Source: Marinobacter sp. BGYM27 (GTDB lineage Bacteria > Pseudomonadota > Gammaproteobacteria > Pseudomonadales > Oleiphilaceae). From it: a stretch of 64,000 nucleotides of DNA. The position numbers and the translations under genes were made by a program. Below the pieces are notes generated by a model. That model was not told the origin of the DNA. It saw nothing but the letters and a program-made list of their open reading frames with translations, and ran no database searches. This document shows, piece after piece, positions 28,148 to 38,040 of this stretch (its first letter is position 1; each line of letters starts with the position of its first letter). The stretch is taken from NCBI GenBank assembly GCA_025153445.1, contig JANZNS010000005.1, positions 372,001 to 436,000 on the forward strand. The letters are read 5' to 3'.

Positions 28148-28175
28148 TAAAAGCGCTGCCGTTAAAGGCCGCTTC
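28148..28175 (-). terminator. Stem-loop immediately after hupB
   Basis: Read on the minus strand, AAGCG-GCC pairs with GGC-AG-CGCTT (two-base bulge) and is followed by TTATT. It starts one base after the hupB stop. It is a plausible proximal terminator, weaker than that at 28019-28050. Confidence 0.5.
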
Positions 28176-28448
28176 TTACTTGACAGCGTCTTTCAGAGCC
28201 TTGCCAGCCTTGAAGCCTGGAACCTTTGAGGCCGGGATCTTGATCTCAGCGCCGGTCTGCGGGTTACGACCAGTGCGCGCTGCACGTTCTTTTACTGAGA
28301 AGGTGCCAAAGCCAATCAGAGTGACCTGATCGTCTTTTGCGAGTGCACCTGTAATAGAGCTCACCATAGCGTCCAGGGCACGTCCTGCACCGGCCTTGGA
28401 AATGTCTGCTGACTCTGCAATTGCGTCGATAAGTTCGGACTTGTTCAC
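28176..28448 (-). CDS. hupB: DNA-binding protein HU-beta
   Basis: A 90-residue histone-like protein, the usual HU length. It shows [13 protein letters not shown], the beta-arm signature [21 protein letters not shown] and a C-terminal [14 protein letters not shown]. It bends and compacts DNA as a dimer. The position between lon and ppiD is the conserved hupB location. The 237 bases between it and lon presumably hold its promoter; I could not pick one confidently. Confidence 0.97.
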   Translation of the reverse strand: MNKSELIDAIAESADISKAGAGRALDAMVSSITGALAKDDQVTLIGFGTFSVKERAARTGRNPQTGAEIKIPASKVPGFKAGKALKDAVK

Positions 28449-28685
28449 ACTAAACCCCTTCGATTTCAGGTTGAAGATGTTATATGTTGGTTTGTTTTTC
28501 TTGGATCTTCTCGACTATCGCATAAGCGTCTCGAGAATTCCATTCTTCGGTATTGTTATTCCTTTCGGTCATCTGGTGTCGATCGGAATATGGTCAAAAA
28601 CCCCTCGAGCCCTTGGTACAGGCTGCTTCAGGTCGAAACAGTTATACCAACGGGCTCTCTGGCGTGTCAACAACGGGATCCACGT

Positions 28686-31103
28686 TTAATGTGTATTTAT
28701 GCGTTCGCCGACGTCGCCTTCGTCGTCACGGGATTTTCCACCGGCTGACTTTTGTGGCAGATCACCTGTATCCGGCCCTGGCTGATAAGCCAGCGCGATA
28801 TCAAGCACCTCGTCAATCCACGCGGCTGGCCGAATCTCCAGTGACTCCTTGATATTGTCGGGTATCTCTTTGAGATCACGGATATTTTCGTCAGGAATAA
28901 TCACGGTTTTGATACCGCCGCGATGTGCCGCCAGAAGCTTTTCCTTGAGGCCACCGATGGGCAAAACACGACCGCGCAGGGTGATTTCACCGGTCATCGC
29001 CACGTCAGCCCGCACCGGAATACCCGTCAATGCGGACACCAACCCTGTGCACATGCCAACACCTGCGCTGGGACCATCTTTGGGTGTTGCGCCTTCAGGA
29101 ACGTGAATATGAAGGTCCGTATTCTCGTAAAAGTCTTCCTTGATACCAAGGCCAACTGCACGACTTCTGACTACTGTCAGCGCCGCCTGAATAGACTCCT
29201 GCATCACATCACCCAGCGAGCCCGTCTTCACGACCTTGCCCTTACCCTTGGTCAACGCGCACTCAATAGTGAGCAACTCACCGCCAACCTGGGTCCACGC
29301 CAGACCAGTGACCTGCCCGACCTGATTCGCTTCTTCCGCCAGACCGTACTTGAAGCGGCGAACACCACTGTAGTCTTCCAGCATTTCAGGGGTGAGATCG
29401 AGGGACACTTTCTCCCCTGCTTCAACATGCTCCCTGACAACTTTACGGCAAATCTTTGCAATCTCACGCTCAAGGCTCCGCACACCCGCCTCACGCGTGT
29501 AATAACGCACCAGATCACGCAGCGTTTCAGCCGGAATATTCAGCTCGCCCTTGCGCAACCCGTTGGCCTTGAGCTGCTTGGGTAGCAAATGCTGCAGCGC
29601 AATATTGACCTTCTCGTCCTCGGTGTAGCCTGGAATACGGATAATCTCCATACGGTCAAGCAGCGCCTGAGGCATATCCATCGAGTTGGAAGTACAAACG
29701 AACATCACGTCCGAGAGATCGTAATCAACTTCAAGATAGTGATCGTTGAAGGTGTGGTTCTGTTCGGGGTCAAGCACTTCAAGCAATGCCGATGCAGGGT
29801 CGCCACGGTGGTCCATGCCCATCTTGTCGATTTCGTCGAACAGGAACAGCGGGTTTTTGACCGCAACCTTGGAGAGCTTCTGAAGCAGCTTACCCGGCAA
29901 AGCACCGATATAGGTTTTCCTGTGGCCACGAATTTCAGCTTCATCGCGTACGCCACCCAACGCCATACGGGTGTACTTGCGATTTGTCGCTCGCGCAATG
30001 GATTGCCCAAGAGAGGTTTTACCGACACCCGGCGGCCCCACCAGGCATAGCACAGGGCCCTTCACTTTCTTGACGCGGCTCTGCACGGCCAGATACTCAA
30101 GAATGCGCTTTTTGACCTCATCCAGCCCAAAGTGATCCTCGTCCAGAATTTCCCGGGCCTTTTCAAGATCATGACGCACCCGGCTGCGCTTTTTCCAGGG
30201 CACGGCCAGCATCCAGTCGATGTAGCCGCGAACAACCGTTGCTTCGGCTGACATCGGTGACATCATTTTGAGTTTATTCAATTCGGCTTCGGTTTTCTTG
30301 CGCGCCTCTTCAGGAAGTCCTGCCTCCTCCAGGCGCTGCTCAAGCTCTTCAAAATCGTTATTACCTTCACCCAGCTGACCCATTTCTTTCTGGATCGCTT
30401 TCATTTGCTCATTCAGGTAATACTCGCGCTGGCTGCGCTCCATCTGCTTCTTAACGCGGCCACGAATGCGCTTTTCGACTTCAATCAGGTCGATCTCACC
30501 ATCAAGTCGCCCCAGCAACAGCTCAATACGGGTACGGATATCCAGCGACTCCAGCAGCTCCTGCTTCTCATGGATTTTCAGCTCGAGATGAGCTGCCATG
30601 GTGTCCGCCAATCGCTCCAGATCGTCGATTCCGGTCAGCGAGTTGGTGACCTCTGAAGGCACTTTTTTGGATAACTTGACGTATTTTTCAAATTCCTCAG
30701 TCAGTGTTTTGACCAGCACCGATTCTTCACGCTCAGGAAGCGGGTCCTCATCGATCAGCATTGATCTGGCAGACAGGTAGTCGCCATCTTCAATTGAATC
30801 AAGGCGAGCACGGGCATTGCCCTCAACAAGCACCTTTACGGTGCCGTCAGGCAGCTTCAACATCTGAAGCACGGTAGCAAGCGTGCCCATATCATAGACA
30901 TCGCCCGGCCCCGGATCGTCGGTGCCAGCATCCCGCTGAGCAACCAGCAAGATCTCCTTACTCCCCTCCATTGCCGCTTCCAGCGCAAGAATCGACTTCT
31001 CACGACCAACAAACAGGGGAACAACCATGTGGGGAAACACCACAACATCCCGCAGGGGAAGCATTGGATAGTCTTTCATGGGGGTCTCAGGTCTTGGTGT
31101 CAT
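28686..31103 (-). CDS. lon: ATP-dependent protease Lon
   Basis: An 805-residue cytoplasmic AAA+ serine protease. I chose ATG 31103 ([26 protein letters not shown]), with AGAGGA 6 bases upstream; an upstream ATG at 31151 adds unconserved residues. Domains in order: Lon substrate-binding N-domain, helical linker, AAA+ with [11 protein letters not shown] and LFDEIDKMG, and the protease with serine in [10 protein letters not shown] and lysine in [13 protein letters not shown]. It degrades misfolded and regulatory proteins. Upstream sequence includes a possible heat-shock promoter (see findings). Confidence 0.97.
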   Translation of the reverse strand: MTPRPETPMKDYPMLPLRDVVVFPHMVVPLFVGREKSILALEAAMEGSKEILLVAQRDAGTDDPGPGDVYDMGTLATVLQMLKLPDGTVKVLVEGNARARLDSIEDGDYLSARSMLIDEDPLPEREESVLVKTLTEEFEKYVKLSKKVPSEVTNSLTGIDDLERLADTMAAHLELKIHEKQELLESLDIRTRIELLLGRLDGEIDLIEVEKRIRGRVKKQMERSQREYYLNEQMKAIQKEMGQLGEGNNDFEELEQRLEEAGLPEEARKKTEAELNKLKMMSPMSAEATVVRGYIDWMLAVPWKKRSRVRHDLEKAREILDEDHFGLDEVKKRILEYLAVQSRVKKVKGPVLCLVGPPGVGKTSLGQSIARATNRKYTRMALGGVRDEAEIRGHRKTYIGALPGKLLQKLSKVAVKNPLFLFDEIDKMGMDHRGDPASALLEVLDPEQNHTFNDHYLEVDYDLSDVMFVCTSNSMDMPQALLDRMEIIRIPGYTEDEKVNIALQHLLPKQLKANGLRKGELNIPAETLRDLVRYYTREAGVRSLEREIAKICRKVVREHVEAGEKVSLDLTPEMLEDYSGVRRFKYGLAEEANQVGQVTGLAWTQVGGELLTIECALTKGKGKVVKTGSLGDVMQESIQAALTVVRSRAVGLGIKEDFYENTDLHIHVPEGATPKDGPSAGVGMCTGLVSALTGIPVRADVAMTGEITLRGRVLPIGGLKEKLLAAHRGGIKTVIIPDENIRDLKEIPDNIKESLEIRPAAWIDEVLDIALAYQPGPDTGDLPQKSAGGKSRDDEGDVGERINTH

Positions 31104-31364
31104 AGATAATCCTCTGACTAGCATGCCCTGACAGAGCATGAGGAGAAACAAGCGAATGCGACATCACCGGCCTTGTTCGTTAACTGGCAGGCATCCGAAC
31201 AACATGAGCCTGTTCATGATGCCACAGAAACCGGGCCGACGATGTCGTATGAATGTCATTTGAATTAATCATTGGGGCAGGCACATCATATTGCAATGCC
31301 TTTCGGGCCAGACTGTGATCAGCGAAGATGCTGCCTGGCGAGACAGGGAGGACAAATGCCGCAT

Positions 31365-31398
31365 AAAACAAAAGGGGCGCGAGCGCCCCTTTTGTTTT
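31365..31398. terminator. Terminator of clpX
   Basis: A perfect stem, AAAACAAAAGGGGCGC against GCGCCCCTTTTGTTTT with a GA loop. Read on the minus strand the terminal T-rich arm follows the GC stem, ending clpP-clpX or clpX before lon. Confidence 0.88.
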
Positions 31399-31405
31399 TA
31401 ACCGC

Positions 31406-31435
31406 GTCATGCCCATCATCGCTGACGGGCATGAC
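31406..31435. repeat. Inverted repeat just after the clpX stop
   Basis: GTCATGCCC (31406-31414) and GGGCATGAC (31427-31435), 9 perfect pairs with a 12-base loop. It lies 20 bases after the clpX stop and just before the terminator, so the mRNA would end in two tandem hairpins. Confidence 0.6.
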
Positions 31436-31454
31436 ACACAATTGCTTCAACTGA

Positions 31455-32738
31455 TCAGTCTTCAGGAACAGCCTTGGCACGGTCATTGTTCGCGTAAATC
31501 TTGAACGGCTCGGAATCACCGTTTATCACGCTTTCGTCAATGACAACCTTGCTGACGTCTCGCTCCGAAGGAATCTGATACATCGTATCGAGCAGCGTTG
31601 CTTCAAGAATCGAGCGCAACCCCCTGGCTCCGGTCTTCCGCTCCATTGCCTTTCGCGCCACAGCACGCAGGGCATCTTCACGGAAATCGAGCTCAACCTC
31701 TTCCATATCAAACAGCTTCTGATACTGCTTGGTCAGAGCGTTTTTCGGTTCCGTCAGAATCTGGACCAGCGCCGCCTCATCCAACTCTGTCAGCGTCGCC
31801 ACAACTGGCAAACGGCCTACAAACTCAGGAATCAGCCCGTATTTGACCAAATCTTCAGTTTCAACGTCCTTGATCAGATCGCCGGTACTCTTGCGGTCGT
31901 CATCACTGATAACCGCAGCTGAGAAGCCGATGCTGCTGCGCTCGGAACGTTCACGGATAACCTTATCCAGGCCCGCAAACGCGCCACCACAAATAAACAG
32001 GATATTGCCAGTATCAACCTGCAGAAATTCCTGCTGCGGATGCTTTCGACCGCCCTGCGGTGGAACCGACGCAACCGTGCCTTCGATAAGCTTCAGCAAT
32101 GCCTGCTGAACACCCTCACCCGACACGTCACGGGTAATAGACGGATTATCAGACTTACGGGAAATCTTGTCGATTTCGTCAATGTAAACAATGCCGCGCT
32201 GGGCTTTGTCGACATCGTAGTCACACTTTTGCAGCAGCTTCTGAATGATGTTTTCGACGTCTTCACCGACGTAACCGGCTTCGGTCAACGTGGTCGCATC
32301 GGCGATGGTGAACGGAACATTGAGCATCCGCGCGAGCGTCTCGGCCAGCAGTGTCTTGCCGCTGCCGGTAGGGCCGATCAGCAGGATATTACTCTTGCCC
32401 AGCTCAACATCGGATTTGCCTTCGCCGTAGCGCAACCGCTTATAGTGGTTGTAGACAGCGACTGCCAGCACAATCTTCGCGCGATCCTGACCAATGACAT
32501 ACTGGTTCAGGTTCTCACGGATCTCCGCGGGACTGGGCAACCGATCGCTCTGTTCTTCCTGTGCATTTTCCTGAATTTCTTCACGGATAATGTCATTGCA
32601 CAGGTCAACACACTCGTCGCAGATGAAAACCGAAGGCCCTGCAATAAGTTTGCGGACTTCATGCTGGCTCTTTCCGCAAAACGAGCAGTAGAGCAACTTG
32701 CCGTTATCGTCGCCTCTGCCGTTTCTGTCATCTGCCAT
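31455..32738 (-). CDS. clpX: ATP-dependent Clp protease ATP-binding subunit ClpX
   Basis: A 427-residue AAA+ unfoldase that feeds substrates to ClpP. The N-terminal zinc-binding domain has CSFCGKSQ and CDECVDLCN (about 18-50). The AAA+ core has Walker [12 protein letters not shown], Walker [10 protein letters not shown], the pore loop GYVG, the [11 protein letters not shown] segment and the ClpP-binding IGF loop. AGAGGT precedes the ATG. Downstream of clpP by 177 bases. Confidence 0.98.
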   Translation of the reverse strand: MADDRNGRGDDNGKLLYCSFCGKSQHEVRKLIAGPSVFICDECVDLCNDIIREEIQENAQEEQSDRLPSPAEIRENLNQYVIGQDRAKIVLAVAVYNHYKRLRYGEGKSDVELGKSNILLIGPTGSGKTLLAETLARMLNVPFTIADATTLTEAGYVGEDVENIIQKLLQKCDYDVDKAQRGIVYIDEIDKISRKSDNPSITRDVSGEGVQQALLKLIEGTVASVPPQGGRKHPQQEFLQVDTGNILFICGGAFAGLDKVIRERSERSSIGFSAAVISDDDRKSTGDLIKDVETEDLVKYGLIPEFVGRLPVVATLTELDEAALVQILTEPKNALTKQYQKLFDMEEVELDFREDALRAVARKAMERKTGARGLRSILEATLLDTMYQIPSERDVSKVVIDESVINGDSEPFKIYANNDRAKAVPED

Positions 32739-32915
32739 TGAATTACCTCTGTCTTGGCTTACGTGTTCACCGAAAAAGCGGCGCGAAGCTCATGCTTCGC
32801 TTGCCTGCTCTAACATACGCCCGCGAGACGTCGTGCGATCACGATACATTTATATATAAAGTCAAAGCTCCGGTGCCCCGGCCTGTCAGCAAAAATCAGG
32901 GCACCTGAGTCAGTA

Positions 32916-33551
32916 TTATGTATTCTGGACGCGTTTATCAAGCACAGCGTCAATCAGACCGTACTCCTTGGCCTGATGCGGATCCATGAAATTGTCGCGC
33001 TCTGTATCCCGCGCAATCGTTTCCAGATCCTGGCCAGTGTGGTGCGCCAGCAGCTTGTTCAGGGTCTCACGAATTTTCAGGATCTCACGGGTGTGAATCT
33101 CGATATCCGTCGCCTGCCCCTGATAACCGCCCAACGGTTGATGGATCATCACCCGCGAATTCGGCAGACATGCACGCTTGCCATGAGCACCACCAGCCAA
33201 CAGGAAGGCGCCCATGCTGGCTGCCTGTCCTACACACAGGGTTGCCACGTCAGGCTTGATAAACTGCATGGTGTCATAAATGGACATACCCGCAGTCACA
33301 GACCCACCGGGACTATTAATATAGAGGTGAATATCCTTGTCGGGGTTCTCGGACTCCAGAAACAGCAGTTGTGCGACGATCAGGTTGGCCATGTGATCTT
33401 CAACCGGCCCCACCATAAAAATAACCCGTTCTTTAAGCAGACGGGAATAAATGTCAAAAGAGCGCTCACCTCGTGCGGTTTGCTCGATGACGATGGGCAC
33501 CAGACCAGAGTTGGTAACCATTGTTGGACCGTCGTAAGGTTTTTGCATCAT
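32916..33551 (-). CDS. clpP: ATP-dependent Clp protease proteolytic subunit
   Basis: A 211-residue serine peptidase that forms the two-ring ClpP barrel. The catalytic triad is S112 in GQAASMG, H137 in VMIHQPLGG and D186 in [13 protein letters not shown] forms the oxyanion region. Start ATG 33551, followed by a second ATG at 33548; AAGGAG lies about 12 bases upstream, slightly far. Followed by clpX, separated from tig by a terminator. Confidence 0.97.
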   Translation of the reverse strand: MMQKPYDGPTMVTNSGLVPIVIEQTARGERSFDIYSRLLKERVIFMVGPVEDHMANLIVAQLLFLESENPDKDIHLYINSPGGSVTAGMSIYDTMQFIKPDVATLCVGQAASMGAFLLAGGAHGKRACLPNSRVMIHQPLGGYQGQATDIEIHTREILKIRETLNKLLAHHTGQDLETIARDTERDNFMDPHQAKEYGLIDAVLDKRVQNT

Positions 33552-33682
33552 GATGTGCCTGAACTCCTTAGCTATTTGAGCGAGCCAGCCGCCCGTATCA
33601 TGGATACGGCACTGCGCTGGAAATCGATCCCGACGCCCCGTTTACCGGGGTCGCAGATAAGTCACTGGCATTCAGCTACCGA

Positions 33683-33712
33683 GATAAAAACAGCCGGAGA
33701 ACCCGGCTGTTC
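33683..33712 (-). terminator. Terminator of tig
   Basis: In the minus direction AACAGCCGG-GTTCT-CCGGCTGTT is followed by TTTATC. It lies 200 bases after tig and 130 bases before clpP, so clpP has its own promoter. A second perfect hairpin without a T run, AGCTGCTCC/GGAGCAGCT at 33869-33896, lies right after the tig stop. Confidence 0.78.
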
Positions 33713-33912
33713 CACAGTGTAGCTTATCGAGTATGTTGCAAAACCAATGACCTCAGCCATGCGGCGCTGAAAATCGGCTCAATATGCTCATTTACGCAGC
33801 GTAAACTGCACTTTTCGCAAATCTTCGCCTTGCCTGACCTTTGCTCTCTGCGTTTTGCAACACCCTCGAGCTGCTCCAACCTTCGCCGGAGCAGCTATTG
33901 ACGGCAGGCAGG

Positions 33913-35220
33913 TTAGCCTTGCTGCGGCTGACCGGCCTGAACCGCTTCTTCGTACTTCATCTTCTTATCTTTTACTTTGGCCTGAGACAGGACAAATTCA
34001 ACCACCGAGTCTTCAAGAACAACAGATTCGATCTGCGCTTTCTGCTCCGGGTTGCTGTTGTAGTGGGCAACCACCTCTTCAGGCGACTCGTAAGTTGAGG
34101 CAATTTCCTGGATCTTTTCTTCAACTTTATCCGCTTCAGCCTTGATGTCATTCTGACGGATCAGCTCCTGGAACAGCAGACCAGTCTTCACCCGGCGCTT
34201 CGCCTGGTCAGTGAAAAGTTCGGCTGGCAGTTGCTTGGGATCCATCTGACCACCGAAGCGCTGAACCGCGTCCTGACGCAGGCGATCGATTTCCTGGTCA
34301 ATCAATGACTGTGGCACTTCAAAATCGTTCACTTCAAGCAGGCCGTCAACAACGTCGTTCTTCACCTTGTTGCTTGTCGCCTGCTTCAGCTCACGCTCCA
34401 TGTTTTTCTTAACATCTTCGCGGAAGCCTTCTTCGTCTTTGGCATCAACACCAAACTTGGCGAAAAACTCTTCGTTCAGCTCAGGCAGAACAGGCTCTTC
34501 GACTTCGTTGATCTTGATTTCAAACTTGGCAGGCTTACCAGCCAACTCTTCGTTCTGGTAATCCTCGGGGAAGGTCACTTCAATCTCCAGCTCTTCACCG
34601 GCTTTTCCACCAATGATGCCTTCCTCAAAGCCAGGAATCATCTGGCCTGAGCCCAGAGTCAGTTTGTGACCTTCGGCTGCACCACCTTCAAATTCTTCGC
34701 CATCAACGAAACCTTTGAAATCGATGGTGACGATGTCTTTCTTCTTGGACTTGCGCTTGACAGATTTCATGTCAGCCTGCTGACGGCGCAGGCTATCGAT
34801 CATTTTCTCAACGTCTTTGTCCGCAATATCGGCAACAGGCTTTTCGATCGTAATCTTGCTCATATCACCCAGGGTGATTTCAGGGAGCACTTCGAAGATT
34901 GCGACAAACTCGAGATCCTTGCCCTCTTCCATTGTTTTCGGCTCGAAACGCGGCCAACCAGCTGGAGAGATGTTCTGCTCTTCAAGTGCTTTGACATAGC
35001 TATCGCGCATCAGTTCGCTAACCACTTCCTGACGAACGCCTTCACCAAAACGACGCTTCACTACGCTCATTGGCACCTTGCCTGGACGGAAGCCGTTCAT
35101 ACGGACGGTGCTGGCTGTTTGCTGCAGTCGGCTTGCTACTGCCTGATCAATATCCTGAGCGGGCACACCAATCGTCATGCGACGTTCGATGTTAGACGTC
35201 GTTTCAACAGACACTTGCAT
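33913..35220 (-). CDS. tig: Trigger factor
   Basis: A 435-residue ribosome-associated chaperone and prolyl isomerase. I chose ATG 35220 (MQVSVETTSNIERRM), which has CGAGGA 7 bases upstream; the frame from 35292 adds 24 unconserved residues. The ribosome-binding signature FRPGKVP is in the N-domain (about 43-49), the FKBP-like domain lies near 155-240 with DFKGFVDGEEF, and a helical C-domain follows. Heads the tig-clpP-clpX-lon-hupB-ppiD series. Confidence 0.97.
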   Translation of the reverse strand: MQVSVETTSNIERRMTIGVPAQDIDQAVASRLQQTASTVRMNGFRPGKVPMSVVKRRFGEGVRQEVVSELMRDSYVKALEEQNISPAGWPRFEPKTMEEGKDLEFVAIFEVLPEITLGDMSKITIEKPVADIADKDVEKMIDSLRRQQADMKSVKRKSKKKDIVTIDFKGFVDGEEFEGGAAEGHKLTLGSGQMIPGFEEGIIGGKAGEELEIEVTFPEDYQNEELAGKPAKFEIKINEVEEPVLPELNEEFFAKFGVDAKDEEGFREDVKKNMERELKQATSNKVKNDVVDGLLEVNDFEVPQSLIDQEIDRLRQDAVQRFGGQMDPKQLPAELFTDQAKRRVKTGLLFQELIRQNDIKAEADKVEEKIQEIASTYESPEEVVAHYNSNPEQKAQIESVVLEDSVVEFVLSQAKVKDKKMKYEEAVQAGQPQQG

Positions 35221-35536
35221 GGAAGATCCTCGAATTACCGGTTCAATAGTTAAAGGACACGCAGGCCGACGTGAGGAGTCCGACTGAACCACAGAAGTCG
35301 CCTGATCAGACCTGCGAAAATTTAAACGCGCATTTTATCATGCTTTTGGTGGCAGAGAGAATCGCTCTGACCCCAGAGTTTTCAGGATCAGGTAACAAAA
35401 GCGCGTTTTTCAGACACAATGCGGCGCAGCAAGGCGCAACATTGTATGCAAGCACCTGGAGTACGACGCTGAAGAGAAGCCAGTTCAACCCGGAAGGGAG
35501 GCGTCACTGTTTGACCACAACAATGCCCTTCAATGA

Positions 35537-36094
35537 CTACAGTGATGCGGCCGAGCGCGCCGCCTGATCATACAGCCCGGAAATACCCCGCAAAAAGCTG
35601 GCAATGGACCCCAGGTCTGCATTGGAAAAGCCCAGCGTCCGCAGAGAATCGACCAGGCAATCTTCGCGAATTTCACTATAGCGCCGGCAGATTTCCTCAC
35701 CTTTTTCGGTCACGGTGTAGAAAGTCTCCTTGCCTCGCTTCTCCGACCCGACAACGCCGCTTTTGAGCATTTTTTTCAGGGAATAAGTCACGGTGTGACT
35801 GTCCTCGACATTCAGTACGAGACAAATGTCAGCCGATTTTTTGGGGCGATTACGGTGATTCACACTGTGCAGTACCAATACATCCAAGGGGCTGAGATCC
35901 TCCAGCCCTGTGGCGTTCATGCAACGCACCATCCAGCGATTGAAGGCATTGCCCGCCACTATCAGGCCGAACTCCAGCTCTGACAACTCCGCCGACTTGC
36001 CCGCCGCCAGATGAGCGGAGGATACAATTGGCCCGACCCGATGCGAGCTTTCTTCCTGCGTTTGCGGTGTATTGCTATCACTGTTCTTTTTCAT
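35537..36094 (-). CDS. MarR-like winged-helix transcriptional regulator (COG5631-type)
   Basis: A 185-residue predicted DNA-binding protein. A winged helix spans about 75-140: LSPLDVLVLHSVNHR, then RPKKSADICLVLNVEDSHTVTYSLKKMLKSG as the recognition region and the wing with KRGKETFYTVTEKG. The N-terminal 35 residues are polar and probably disordered. It lies 64 bases downstream of the TRAP transporter genes on the same strand, so it may regulate them or the divergent pxpABC operon. No clear ribosome site is visible, so the start is less certain. Ligand unknown. Confidence 0.75.
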   Translation of the reverse strand: MKKNSDSNTPQTQEESSHRVGPIVSSAHLAAGKSAELSELEFGLIVAGNAFNRWMVRCMNATGLEDLSPLDVLVLHSVNHRNRPKKSADICLVLNVEDSHTVTYSLKKMLKSGVVGSEKRGKETFYTVTEKGEEICRRYSEIREDCLVDSLRTLGFSNADLGSIASFLRGISGLYDQAARSAASL

Positions 36095-36158
36095 ACATGC
36101 ATCTTTAATCCGTTAACAATGGCATTCGGCAACCCATACACCGAACGGGGGCAGTCTA

Positions 36159-37463
36159 TCAGTTGCCCATCTTGCCTGGCAGATAGGTCACAATTTCCGG
36201 AAATATCGTGATCAGCACAACGCCAGTCAGTATCAGCAGGAAGTACGGCAAAGCCGCCCACGCCACCCGCAAGATGTTCTCGCCTGTGAGCCCCTGAATC
36301 ACGAACAGATTGAAACCAACCGGCGGTGTGATTTGACTCATTTCCACCACAATAACCAGATAGATGCCGAACCAGAGTGGATCAATACCTGCTGCCTGCA
36401 CCATTGGCAGGATGACCGACGTCGTCAGCACCACCACCGAGATGCCATCCAGAAAGCATCCCAGCAGAATGAAGAACAGCGTCAGTGCCACCAGCAACAT
36501 ATACGGCGACAAGCCCAGCGTGCTGATCCAGGCCGCCAACTCACGCGGAATTCCGGTAAACCCCATTGAAGTTGTCAGGAAATGGGCGCCCACCAGAATG
36601 AACGAAATCATCGATGACGTTTTCACCGTGCCCATAAGCGCGTTTATAAAGGTATTCCGGCTCATGGATCCACTGCGCCAAGACAGTAAATGAGCCAAAG
36701 CGACACCGATCGCAGCTGATTCAGTTGGGGATGCAAGCCCTCCGTAGATTGATCCGATCACCCCGACGATCAACAACACCACCGGAATCAACGGCCGACT
36801 GCGCTGAAGCTTGGCCGTAAACGAAAGCGATTCGGAATCGCCCGCAGGCACCCCCGCCGGATTCATCAGCGACCAAAACATAACGTAGGCGCCAAATAAC
36901 ACCATCAACATGAGGCCGGGGAGAATACCCGCAACGAAGAGCCGCGCGATTGACTGCTCCGTGGCCACACCGTACACAATCAGAATGATTGAAGGTGGAA
37001 TGAGCAGTCCCAGCGTCGCTGAACCGGCCAGGGTACCCAGAATCTGCTTCTGGTCGTAGCCGCGCAGGGTCAGTTCCGGAATCGACATCTTGCCGATTGT
37101 CGCCGCCGTTGCTGCGGAGGAGCCGGATATCGCGGCAAATATGCCGCAGCCCACGATATTGGTGTGCAGTAGCCGCCCGGGAACCTTGCCTACCCAGGGC
37201 GCGATACCACTGAACATTTGCTCGGAGAGCCGAGAACGGAACAGCACCTCCCCCATCCAGATAAACATCGGCAAGGCCGCCAGCTCCCAGGAAACGCTGG
37301 CGCTGTAGAATGCAGTCGACAGACTGTCACCTACCGGAATACTGCTGAAACAATAAAGTGCCACACAGCCAATCGCCGTCAGAGCAAATGCCACCCATAG
37401 CCCTGCTCCCAAAAGTGCCAGGAGAACGACGAGAAGGATAAGACTCATCCAGATCATATCCAT
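36159..37463 (-). CDS. dctM: TRAP transporter large permease (DctM)
   Basis: A 434-residue inner-membrane protein with about 11-12 hydrophobic segments, the usual DctM size. Family segments include PMFIWMGEVLFRS, SGSSAATAATIGKMSIPEL, GSATLGLLIPPSI and ASPTESAAIGV. It forms the ion-driven transport path of a tripartite TRAP importer. AGGAG precedes ATG 37463, which is only 5 bases after dctQ. Stop codon at 36159, before the MarR-like gene. Confidence 0.95.
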   Translation of the reverse strand: MDMIWMSLILLVVLLALLGAGLWVAFALTAIGCVALYCFSSIPVGDSLSTAFYSASVSWELAALPMFIWMGEVLFRSRLSEQMFSGIAPWVGKVPGRLLHTNIVGCGIFAAISGSSAATAATIGKMSIPELTLRGYDQKQILGTLAGSATLGLLIPPSIILIVYGVATEQSIARLFVAGILPGLMLMVLFGAYVMFWSLMNPAGVPAGDSESLSFTAKLQRSRPLIPVVLLIVGVIGSIYGGLASPTESAAIGVALAHLLSWRSGSMSRNTFINALMGTVKTSSMISFILVGAHFLTTSMGFTGIPRELAAWISTLGLSPYMLLVALTLFFILLGCFLDGISVVVLTTSVILPMVQAAGIDPLWFGIYLVIVVEMSQITPPVGFNLFVIQGLTGENILRVAWAALPYFLLILTGVVLITIFPEIVTYLPGKMGN

Positions 37464-37468
37464 GCCGT

Positions 37469-38017
37469 TTACTCCTGCGGCGATTCAGTAGGAATTGTCT
37501 GGATCCGCCCGGTCACCAGCGAGAAAAACGCATCCAGCAATGCAATCAGCAGCCAGACGAGGCCCAGCACCATACCTAGCTGGGGCACCCACAACGGCAC
37601 CGGCACCATACCGATCGACAGATCGCCGAAGTCATAGCTGTCGTATGCAAGCCAGGCGCTATTCCAGGCGGCAAATGCCGTGATCGCAGCCGCAACCAAC
37701 ACAGTGGCAATATCCATAAACCGCTGAGCAGGGAGCGGCAGATGCTGCACCAGCAGGGTGACCCGTATATGGCCCCCTTGCCAGAAAGTGTATGCAAGGC
37801 CAAAGAATGTCGCGCCGAGAAGGAAGAAAGCCGCAATTTCTGCCAACCCCAGGATATTCAGCCCAAGAGCATCAGCGCCAAGCCAGACCAATACCCGATC
37901 AAGCACCCGGCCCAGTACCTGCAACACCACCATCACCATAATGGCCACAAGTTGCAGCGCAGATAGCGCACCGCCGAAGCGATAAAACCCATTCAGAGCA
38001 TTGCGCATGGGCAACAT
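37469..38017 (-). CDS. dctQ: TRAP transporter small permease (DctQ)
   Basis: A 182-residue protein with four predicted membrane segments, the standard DctQ topology, matching LGLAEIAAFFLLGATFFGLAYTF with GGHIRVTLL. ATG 38017 has AGAGGGA very close upstream; the ATG at 38008 (MRNALNG) is an alternative. It lies 23 bases after dctP and 5 before dctM in one operon. Confidence 0.88.
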   Translation of the reverse strand: MLPMRNALNGFYRFGGALSALQLVAIMVMVVLQVLGRVLDRVLVWLGADALGLNILGLAEIAAFFLLGATFFGLAYTFWQGGHIRVTLLVQHLPLPAQRFMDIATVLVAAAITAFAAWNSAWLAYDSYDFGDLSIGMVPVPLWVPQLGMVLGLVWLLIALLDAFFSLVTGRIQTIPTESPQE

Positions 38018-38040
38018 CTTCCCTCTCTAAAGTGCCAGGT

